Shown one piece after another: positions 7,362 to 12,880 of a stretch of DNA of 12,880 bases. Every line of letters begins with the position of its first letter. Position 1 is the first letter of the stretch. A program made the position numbers and the translations under genes. Under the pieces are notes generated by a model, which was given only the letters and a program-made list of their open reading frames with translations, ran no database searches and was not told the origin of the DNA. Source of the stretch: JAIBBG01 sp043748015 (GTDB lineage Bacteria; Bacteroidota; Bacteroidia; Flavobacteriales_D; Sanyastnellaceae); assembly GCA_043748015.1 (NCBI GenBank), contig JAYTOA010000158.1, forward strand, positions 1 through 12,880. Direction: 5' to 3'.

Positions 7362-7435
7362 GCCACAAAGGCAAAAAGACACGAAATTTCACAATTTTTT
7401 TTCTTCGTGGGTCTTTGTGACTTAGTGTTTGTGGC
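7362..7435. repeat. Inverted repeat (CACAAAG type) abutting the LOG-family gene
   Basis: The left arm GCCACAAAGGCAAAAAGACA (7362-7381, continuing CGAA) pairs with the right arm TTCGTGGGTCTTTGTGACTT plus AGTGTTTGTGGC (7404-7435), with bulges; the ends GCCACAAA and TTTGTGGC are perfect. The loop is a T-rich run. The right arm is followed by A residues up to the LOG start codon at 7445, and no T-run follows the stem on either strand, so it does not fit an intrinsic terminator. It resembles the CACAAAGACACGAAG-type interspersed repeats I recall from many Bacteroidota spacers. It fills almost the whole 92-base gap between the two genes. Confidence 0.8.
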
Positions 7436-7444
7436 AAAAAAAAA

Positions 7445-8026
7445 ATGAAAAGCATAACGGTATTCTGCGGAGCAAGCCTCGGCATAGACACCATATATAA
7501 AAACGAAGCGCATGCCCTCGGAAAATTCATGGGTGAAAACAAGCTACGACTTGTCTTCGGTGGAGGAAAAATCGGAATGATGGGTGCAGTAGCCGATGCC
7601 ACGCTTGCTGCAGGCGGTGAGGTTGTAGGAGTCATTCCCTCATTTCTCAAAACAAAAGAAGTAGCCCACGACAAACTCACAGAAATGTTTGTAGTGAGGA
7701 CGATGCACGAACGAAAGATGCTCATGCATGAATTGGGTGATGCTGTTCTGGCGCTTGCAGGAGGATTTGGAACACTCGAAGAATTGTTTGAAATGCTTAC
7801 CTGGGCGCAACTCGGTTTGCATCCAAAGCCTATTGCATTGCTCAATACAAACGGATACTTCGATCACTTACTTCTCTTCATGGATCACATGATGAAAGAA
7901 GGATTTCTCACTGAAAGCAATCGCGCCATGGTGCTTGTGCATCACGAGATTGAATCGCTCCTGCGCATGATGCAGGAGTACACAGCCCCGGATGTACCGA
8001 AATGGATCAACGCAGATGAAGTCTAG
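7445..8026 (+). CDS. LOG family protein (cytokinin riboside 5'-monophosphate phosphoribohydrolase-type)
   Basis: 193 residues with a Rossmann-like fold of the LOG/TIGR00730 family, once called lysine decarboxylase-like. Family members hydrolyse the N-glycosidic bond of nucleoside 5'-monophosphates to give a base and ribose 5-phosphate. The sequence begins MKSITVFCGAS, a normal start. It carries FGGGKIGMMGAVADA (38-52), the catalytic-site pair R90-K91 in MHERKMLMHELGDA, and the signature AGGFGTLEELFE (105-116), where E112 and E113 follow the GGxGT loop. Position 105 is alanine where most homologues have proline (PGGxGTxxE), a mild deviation in an otherwise complete active site. TWAQLGLHPKPIALLN (119-134) is typical. 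The start codon is preceded by an A-rich run that is the edge of an inverted repeat; no Shine-Dalgarno is seen. The helicase gene follows 62 bases downstream on the same strand. Substrate is not determined. Confidence 0.92.
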   Translation: MKSITVFCGASLGIDTIYKNEAHALGKFMGENKLRLVFGGGKIGMMGAVADATLAAGGEVVGVIPSFLKTKEVAHDKLTEMFVVRTMHERKMLMHELGDAVLALAGGFGTLEELFEMLTWAQLGLHPKPIALLNTNGYFDHLLLFMDHMMKEGFLTESNRAMVLVHHEIESLLRMMQEYTAPDVPKWINADEV

Positions 8027-8088
8027 CGTATCTCTCCTCTCATGTAATTCCACCATGAACTTAGGTTGCAGTGAGTACCTTTCGGCCG

Positions 8089-9474
8089 ATGACATTTGAA
8101 GACCTCAAAATAACGCGACAGTTTCTCGATGCGATACTTGCTGCCGGTTATGAAACGCCGACGGAAATTCAACAGAAGGCGATACCACCTATCATGGCGG
8201 GACAAGACGTAATCGGAATTGCACAAACCGGTACAGGAAAAACTGCCGCTTACCTTCTTCCACTTTTGCAAATTCTGAAATATGCACAAGGCAAAGAGCC
8301 GCGCTGCCTCATACTCGTTCCTACGAAAGAACTTGTTGTGCAAGTGGAAAGAACAGTCGCAGAACTCGCTGCGAATACGGATCTGAAATGGGTCGCTCTT
8401 TTTGGCGGCGTCGGTCCGAAATCTCAAATTGACAAAATAAAAAGTGGTGTTGACATCATCGTTGCAACGCCGGGAAGGTTTCTCGAACTCTATGCGAAGG
8501 GTGAGATCTATGCTAAAAAAATAAAGCACATTGTTCTCGACGAGTGCGACAGGATGATGGACATGGGCTTCTGGCCACAGTTGCGGCATGTGCAAGAGAA
8601 GATGCCACAGAAAAAACAGCAGTTACTTTTCTCCGCTACATTTCCGGAAAAAGTAGAATCGCTTGCGGATAATTTTCTGTTATTCCCTACACGAATTGAA
8701 GTAACGCCTCAAGCCACACCGGCATCAACGGTTGAGCAATACATCTACGAGACACCCAATTTCCGGGTGCGACTTTCATTGCTAGAGTACCTGTTGAAAG
8801 ATGAAACTTTCTCACGTATACTCGTCTTCGTTAGAACAAAAGAAGAAGCGACGCATATCTTCAAATACTTCGAGCGGAAAACAATTGGTGAAATACGATT
8901 GCTCCATAGCAACAAAGGACAGAATGCGCGCATGAATGCCATTGACGATTTCAAAGGCGGTGAAGTACGCATGTTGATCAGTACCGATGTCAGTTCGCGT
9001 GGAATTGATGTCTTCGAAGTTTCGCATGTAGTCAATTTCACGATACCTACGCACTATGAAGATTACGTGCATCGTATTGGTCGAACCGGTCGAGCATTTA
9101 AAACGGGTGTGGCCATCAGCTTCATGGATTTTAGTGAAGAATATCACATCCGGAAAATTGAAAAACTGATACGACAGAAGATTGCGGTCAGACCTATTCC
9201 TACTGTCATTCCGAAGTACACAACTCCACACGAAGAAGAGCAAACGCAATTGCGCGAGGTCGACAGACAAAAGCGATTGGAAGATCCCGAATTTCAAGGA
9301 GCGTTCCACGAAAAGAAACATCCGCGTCCTGTGACAGCGAAAAAATCTACAGGTCGGAATTCAAAACCATCTCAGACATCAAAGACTTCCAATTCATCGA
9401 AGTCGACAAAAGAGACAAGCAAAAGACCACCGAAAAAGGGGAAAACATTCAAGACCACTTATAAGAAAAAGTAA
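8089..9474 (+). CDS. DEAD/DEAH-box family RNA helicase with DECD motif II
   Basis: Superfamily 2 ATP-dependent RNA helicase, 461 residues from ATG 8089; a GTG at 8071 in the same frame would add six residues (VSTFRP). I prefer the ATG because the Q-motif phenylalanine normally sits a few residues from the start (MTFEDLK). Numbering from the GTG: Q motif PTEIQQKA (30-37), motif I AQTGTGKT (51-58), Ia PTKELV (84-89, usually PTRELA), Ib TPGR (133-136), motif II DECD (157-160, usually DEAD), motif III SAT (188-190), motif V STDVSSRGID (304-313) and motif VI HRIGRTGR (334-341). Both RecA-like domains are complete. After about 380 comes a charged linker and a low-complexity Lys/Ser/Thr-rich basic tail (415-467), probably for RNA contact. 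Likely roles are ribosome assembly or RNA turnover. The TAA stop shares its last base with the next gene's ATG. Confidence 0.94.
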   Translation: MTFEDLKITRQFLDAILAAGYETPTEIQQKAIPPIMAGQDVIGIAQTGTGKTAAYLLPLLQILKYAQGKEPRCLILVPTKELVVQVERTVAELAANTDLKWVALFGGVGPKSQIDKIKSGVDIIVATPGRFLELYAKGEIYAKKIKHIVLDECDRMMDMGFWPQLRHVQEKMPQKKQQLLFSATFPEKVESLADNFLLFPTRIEVTPQATPASTVEQYIYETPNFRVRLSLLEYLLKDETFSRILVFVRTKEEATHIFKYFERKTIGEIRLLHSNKGQNARMNAIDDFKGGEVRMLISTDVSSRGIDVFEVSHVVNFTIPTHYEDYVHRIGRTGRAFKTGVAISFMDFSEEYHIRKIEKLIRQKIAVRPIPTVIPKYTTPHEEEQTQLREVDRQKRLEDPEFQGAFHEKKHPRPVTAKKSTGRNSKPSQTSKTSNSSKSTKETSKRPPKKGKTFKTTYKKK

Positions 9475-9773
9475 TGAGCGAAGCGATACTATCAAAACCA
9501 TTGCGCGATCTAAGAACCGCCGGTATATGGGAAGGAATATCTTACCTGTTGTTACTCGGCGTCGCCATGCCACTGAAGTATATGGCTGATATACCACAGG
9601 CTGTCCGCATTGTGGGTACTTTGCATGGAATACTCTTTATATTGTTCATGTACACGATTGTCATTGCTATGAGTAAAGGATTGAGTTTTAAGAAAGGTGT
9701 GATTGCATTTCTCGCTTCTTTGATTCCGTTTGGGACGTTCTATCTTGATCGATTGATCTTCGAGAAGAAGTGA
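9474..9773 (+). CDS. DUF3817 domain-containing small membrane protein
   Basis: 99 residues, nearly all of it the DUF3817 (PF12823) domain. Visible family features are the WEGISYLLLLGVAMPLKY block (19-36), with E20-G21 in the first membrane helix; VGTLHGILFILF (47-58), with H51-G52 in the second; and IPFGTFYLDR (84-93) ending the third. Predicted membrane segments are about 17-34, 43-66 and 72-90, with a short positively charged C-terminus, so it is an inner-membrane protein. The function of the family is unknown. Its ATG overlaps the helicase stop (TAATG), so the two are probably translationally coupled in one operon. It is not obviously related to RNA work, so the coupling may only set expression. 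Confidence 0.88.
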   Translation: MSEAILSKPLRDLRTAGIWEGISYLLLLGVAMPLKYMADIPQAVRIVGTLHGILFILFMYTIVIAMSKGLSFKKGVIAFLASLIPFGTFYLDRLIFEKK

Positions 9774-10117
9774 TGCCTGCTCTTCGGCAAGTTGTTTCGC
9801 ACAGAACCGCACGGAAAGAATTTCAGAAAACACAGAAATAGATCACACCACTTCTCAAAAAATCCGTTTTTCAATCTGCGTGAAAATTTCTTACTGAACC
9901 GCACGGAAAGAATTTCAGAAAACACAGAATTACAATAAATCATTTCCGTGAAAATCTGCTTTCAATCTGCGAAAATCTGCATGAAAACTTCACACAGAAA
10001 GGAATTGAAATTTTCGAATCATCTCCCCATAGGATTCCGACAACGCGCATATTGCCATTCACCCTTCACTTCGACATCGCGTTATTTTTAACCGATAACA
10101 AAAATATATTTCACACC
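9774..10117. other. Repeat-rich spacer before the serine hydrolase gene
   Basis: 344 bases without a supportable gene. From 9804 to about 9986 it is occupied by a two-unit repeat element described separately. The remainder (about 9990-10117) is AT-rich and should hold the promoter of the downstream gene. TATATTTC at 10105-10112 matches seven of eight bases of the Bacteroidota -7 element TAnnTTTG, but no good -33 TTTG is seen, and it would leave almost no leader before the ATG at 10118. No terminator for the upstream operon was identified. Confidence 0.5.
9804..9986. repeat. Tandem two-unit repeat with a perfect 34-bp direct repeat
   Basis: A 34-base sequence starting GAACCGCACGGAAAGAATTT is present identically at 9804-9837 and 9896-9929. 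A second shared block, TTTCAATCTGCG, recurs at 9869-9880 and 9960-9971. The offsets are 92 and 91 bases, so this is a duplication of a unit of about 92 bases whose middle has diverged. Within unit 2, CACGGAAA (9902-9909) pairs perfectly with TTTCCGTG (9943-9950), and AATCTGC-type words recur (9952-9980) in the opposite sense. It has the look of the CACGGA/ATCTGCG interspersed repeats I recall from Bacteroidota spacers. With two copies, a 58-base separation and internal inverted arms, it does not fit a CRISPR array. Confidence 0.85.
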
Positions 10118-11920
10118 ATGAAATACTCCATCCTCTTCTTCGCCATTGTTCTTTTCTCTACACAATCTTTTGCGCAAGCGACATACTCCAAGAAGACACT
10201 AGAGAAAATAAAAGAAGTAGAAAACAACATCACCGGCAGGATCATACTCAACGACGATCTGCCCGCCACCATTGCCGAGCGCATGGCGCAATACAATGTC
10301 AAAGGAATGAGCATTGCGGTGATACAGGATTACAAAATAGCATGGGCAAAAGGATACGGTTGGGCGGATGAAGCAGAGAAAAAACCAGTCACAACAGAAA
10401 CACTTTTCGAACCGGGTTCCATCAGCAAATCGTTAAACGCAATCGGTATTTTAAAACTCGCGCAAGACAAAAAAATTGATCTCAATACTGACATCAACAC
10501 CTACTTGAAGTCGTGGGAATTTCCATATGACTCACTATCAAATGGGAAAAAAATAACCATTGCACAATTGCTCAGTCATACTGCAGGACTTACAGTACAC
10601 GGCTTCCCGGGACACGACATCAATGGACCAATGCCAACACTACTACAAGTATTGAATGGAGAACCGCCCTCGTTTACAGCTGCGGTGCGCAGTATGTACG
10701 AACCAGGATTGCGTTTCGAATATTCAGGTGGAGGAACAAGCATCACACAAATGATACTCACGGATATTACCGGCGCGACGTACGACCAATGGATGTATGA
10801 CAACGTGCTCAAGCCGATTGGTATGACCAACAGTTCGTATGCACAACCACCATCCAAGGACAAGCAATCACTTTGCGCCACTGCATACAATGGCGATGGA
10901 ACACCGATAGCCAATAAGTTCCATGTATATCCCGAGCAAGCCGCTGCAGGATTGTGGATGACACCCAGCGACCTATGTCAGTATATCATTGACATGCAAC
11001 AGGCGTATCGTGGCCGCCCTTCAAAAGTGCTGGATGCAGATATGGTGAAACTGCATCTCACAACTTATAACGACGGACCGACAACACTGGGTTCATTTAT
11101 TGAAGACCGCGACGGCGAAATGTATTTTTCGCACAGCGCCGGTAACGACGGTTTCTGCGGACATTTTTTTGGCAGCTTGAAAGACGGTTATGGCATGGTA
11201 GTTTTTTTGAATACCGACGATTTCAAACTGGCAGGAGAAGTCATTAACAGCGTTGCCAAAGTCTTTGACTGGAAAAAATTCTACAATGCACCCATCCGCA
11301 GAAAAACAATCACAGTATCGGACGCGATACTCGATACTTACACTGGAATTTATTTGTACGATGATCAGTGGTCAAGCATCACAAAAAGCGATGCGGGCTA
11401 TCTCTTCACCACCGGTGGCCAGAAAGTAAAAATGCACTTCATCAATCCAACGACATTTTTCAATGAAGAATTTTCTGCAGACAAAGAATTTATAAAAGAT
11501 GACCAAGGAATTATTCTTGGATACAAACGAACGGTGAATGGCAAAGAATTTCCGATGGCCACGCGCGTCACAGATATCAATGCACTACAACTCGACGTCC
11601 GTTCGTATACAGATATTGGCTGGTACCTGATGGAGATGAAAGATTATCTCACCTCCCTCGCCTACTTCAAGCGCGGGGCAGAACTCTATCCTGAAGATGT
11701 CAACTCGCAAATCAACCTGGCACATCTTTACCTCTATAACAATGATTATAAAAACGCCATTGTCATTTACAAGCAACACCTACACGATACCATCCCCGGC
11801 ACGACATGGGAGCAAATGCTGATCCTCGACTGGCGCTTCTTCAAAGATCACGGGATGGATGTGAAGATGTTTGATAAGGTGTTTGAGGAGTTGGGGATGG
11901 AGAAGCCGGGGGAGCAATAA
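10118..11920 (+). CDS. Secreted serine hydrolase, beta-lactamase fold (PF00144), with C-terminal TPR-like region
   Basis: 600 residues from ATG 10118, which gives the signal peptide MKYSILFFAIVLFSTQSFAQ (1-20) without a lipobox cysteine; a longer reading from a TTG at 10052 would bury it. The catalytic domain (about 40-385) has the class-C/PBP-like motifs: S101-I-S-K104 in EPGSISKSL, the tyrosine motif Y202-S-G (FEYSGGG), and H339-S-A-G342 in the third position (KTG/HxG equivalent). LLSHTAGL (151-158) and AGLWMTPSDL (277-286) are typical. Family members are D-aminopeptidases, esterases or penicillin-binding-like enzymes; the substrate here cannot be told. Residues about 395-490 form a beta-rich linker of the kind often found after this domain. 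Residues about 495-555 have a helical TPR-like pattern (GWYLMEMKDYLTSLAYFKRG, then NLAHLYLYNNDYKNAIVIYK). Likely periplasmic. The neighbouring minus-strand gene is convergent, 74 bases away. Confidence 0.92.
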   Translation: MKYSILFFAIVLFSTQSFAQATYSKKTLEKIKEVENNITGRIILNDDLPATIAERMAQYNVKGMSIAVIQDYKIAWAKGYGWADEAEKKPVTTETLFEPGSISKSLNAIGILKLAQDKKIDLNTDINTYLKSWEFPYDSLSNGKKITIAQLLSHTAGLTVHGFPGHDINGPMPTLLQVLNGEPPSFTAAVRSMYEPGLRFEYSGGGTSITQMILTDITGATYDQWMYDNVLKPIGMTNSSYAQPPSKDKQSLCATAYNGDGTPIANKFHVYPEQAAAGLWMTPSDLCQYIIDMQQAYRGRPSKVLDADMVKLHLTTYNDGPTTLGSFIEDRDGEMYFSHSAGNDGFCGHFFGSLKDGYGMVVFLNTDDFKLAGEVINSVAKVFDWKKFYNAPIRRKTITVSDAILDTYTGIYLYDDQWSSITKSDAGYLFTTGGQKVKMHFINPTTFFNEEFSADKEFIKDDQGIILGYKRTVNGKEFPMATRVTDINALQLDVRSYTDIGWYLMEMKDYLTSLAYFKRGAELYPEDVNSQINLAHLYLYNNDYKNAIVIYKQHLHDTIPGTTWEQMLILDWRFFKDHGMDVKMFDKVFEELGMEKPGEQ

Positions 11921-11994
11921 TTTGGGAAAACCTTGCGAAAATTCATTACAAAAAAGACATGGATTAATTCCGTGATTTTAACGCCTCAAATGAC

Positions 11995-12880
11995 TCAGTC
12001 TATAATTGCAATTTTCATTGTCTTCGTTACACCGCTATCTTTTGTCAAGCGAATAAAATAAAGTCCCGCAGGTAAGTCGTCTCTATGTATAACAATCCTT
12101 TGTGCATTGACAGTGCGTAACTGCTTTACAACTTGACCTTGTAGATCGACCACAATTATATGAGCTCCGATCATTGAATTGTCAAACTCTAAAGTTGTTT
12201 CAGCAACAAAAGGATTAGGATAGATCTTGAAATCAACCGAGTTGATGCTTTCAAGACCTACCATCACACTGCAATTGCCGGTTTCATTCTCAGAACTCCA
12301 ATAAGGAGTTTCTCCCAATCCATAACAGAAAATGCTCGTACCTGTTCCAAATCCCCCCTCACAAAGCGGTTTAATAAACTCGCCTTCAGAATACGTGGAT
12401 AATTGATGACCGATTCCTTCCGTTATCACGGGGCCGGATATGGAATCAATATAGAAAACCTTTCTGTATTCCGAGTTGATCAAAACGGAGTCAACTCTCT
12501 GTATGGTATTCTGACTAAATCCGCAAGGGTAGAATATGTCACCTCGAACCGTATCTCCCACCTGATATTCATAGCTGACAAGTAAGCTATCGGATCCAAT
12601 TAGATCATTATAAAATCGGATGCTCCTGCCTTCCTGGCGAAGGAAGTAACCAGTAAAACTATCAAAATAATTCGTAAATGTCATCTGACCGATCTGCAAT
12701 GTCCAACCTTTCCGATACAGCCGATGATATAAGTAATTTCCAATGGTGGAATCCCCATTGAGGTAATAGACAAAATTCGAACTACTGGCATTAGTAGGAA
12801 CGCTTCCCACTTGATAGTACCACTCTCCACATCTCCATCTCGGTTCGTTTGCGAAGTAATCAGGTGTCTGTCCGAATGAG
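11995..12880 (-). CDS. T9SS type A sorting domain-containing protein, 5'-truncated by the window
   Basis: The frame stays open past the internal GTG at 12810 to the edge of the window. The 23 codons there (SFGQTPDYFANEPRWRCGEW, then YYQ) read as ordinary protein, so the gene starts beyond 12880 and 294 codons are visible. The visible N-terminal part (FVYYLNGDSTIGNYLYHRLY and so on) resembles the metal-free, Tyr/Asn/Asp-rich beta-structure of many Bacteroidota secreted proteins of unknown function; I do not recognise a named domain. Visible residues about 213-294 form a T9SS sorting domain: a KIYPNPFVAETTLEF block, a VVDLQGQVVKQL strand pair, and LPAGLYFIRL near the end. It should be exported by the type IX system to the surface or medium. 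The stop (TGA, 11997-11995) faces the end of the serine hydrolase gene. Confidence 0.88.
   Translation of the reverse strand, partial: SFGQTPDYFANEPRWRCGEWYYQVGSVPTNASSSNFVYYLNGDSTIGNYLYHRLYRKGWTLQIGQMTFTNYFDSFTGYFLRQEGRSIRFYNDLIGSDSLLVSYEYQVGDTVRGDIFYPCGFSQNTIQRVDSVLINSEYRKVFYIDSISGPVITEGIGHQLSTYSEGEFIKPLCEGGFGTGTSIFCYGLGETPYWSSENETGNCSVMVGLESINSVDFKIYPNPFVAETTLEFDNSMIGAHIIVVDLQGQVVKQLRTVNAQRIVIHRDDLPAGLYFIRLTKDSGVTKTMKIAIID

Noticed and set aside
7362..7440. Intrinsic terminator after the lamin-tail gene
   Set aside because: The stem is long and bulged, and the sequence after it on the plus strand is A-rich, not a T-run; on the minus strand no T-run follows either.
7306..7845. Minus-strand open frame of 179 codons across the LOG gene start
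   Set aside because: It is antisense to the LOG gene and passes through the repeat; the Ser/Pro-rich low-complexity translation looks like a shadow.
8023..8595. Minus-strand open frame of 190 codons opposite the helicase
   Set aside because: It is antisense to the conserved helicase motifs I to II and shows no recognisable domain.
9773..9841. 22-codon frame (ATG at 9773) overlapping the DUF3817 stop
   Set aside because: Most of it is the 34-base repeat itself and it ends at once; coding potential is not supported.
9804..9929. Possible CRISPR array from the 34-base direct repeats
   Set aside because: Only two copies, a 58-base separation, internal inverted arms and no cas genes; it fits an interspersed repeat better.
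10052..10117. Longer N-terminus for the serine hydrolase from a TTG
   Set aside because: It would bury the signal peptide that begins at the ATG at 10118.
12403..12585. Plus-strand 60-codon frame in the T9SS gene
   Set aside because: It is antisense to a coherent secreted-protein sequence with no independent support.

Overview
The window looks like chromosomal DNA of a Bacteroidota (Bacteroidetes) bacterium, possibly from a Chitinophagia/Sphingobacteriia-like lineage; the class is a guess. Support comes from two proteins with C-terminal type IX secretion (T9SS) sorting domains, the tail of a dipeptidyl-peptidase-IV-type S9 peptidase, a GxxExxY family protein, and start codons that mostly lack a Shine-Dalgarno sequence. 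No rRNA, tRNA, CRISPR array, insertion sequence or prophage gene was seen.

Layout: (1) 1-84, the last 27 codons of an S9 prolyl-oligopeptidase-family peptidase. (2) 85-340, an intergenic stretch with a long imperfect inverted repeat, then a small GxxExxY protein of PD-(D/E)XK nuclease type (341-760, +). (3) On the minus strand, a likely two-gene DNA-damage-tolerance operon: a Y-family polymerase IV (dinB, 5187 to 3973) followed by a short C-family DNA polymerase III alpha subunit (3837 to 757). The C-family gene ends in a 4-bp CTAG overlap with the convergent GxxExxY gene. (4) 5188-5693, a gene-poor stretch carrying a MITE/REP-like inverted-repeat element. (5) A secreted protein with three lamin-tail domains and a T9SS signal (5694-7352, +). 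(6) An inverted repeat that directly abuts a LOG-family nucleotide hydrolase (7445-8026, +), then a DECD-box RNA helicase (8089-9474, +) whose stop overlaps the start of a DUF3817 membrane protein (9474-9773, +). (7) 9774-10117, a repeat-rich spacer with a perfect 34-bp direct repeat. (8) A secreted beta-lactamase-fold serine hydrolase with a C-terminal TPR-like tail (10118-11920, +). (9) Convergent to it, a 5'-truncated T9SS-sorted protein (12880 to 11995).

The clearest functional unit is dinB plus the short alpha subunit. Both keep their catalytic acidic residues and both carry a candidate beta-clamp-binding motif (QINLF and QKLF), which suggests a clamp-directed translesion/mutasome pair without ImuA, ImuB or LexA beside it.

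The main unexplained structure is in the spacers. Three of them hold different inverted repeats whose arms share a CAC(G/A)(G/A)A-type core: 92-183, 7362-7435 and 9804-9980. A fourth spacer holds an unrelated GGATGACA-ended element (5441-5567). One CAC-core repeat lies just upstream of the GxxExxY gene. I propose, as inference only, that GxxExxY nuclease-like proteins and these CAC-core repeats form a REP/RAYT-like partnership.
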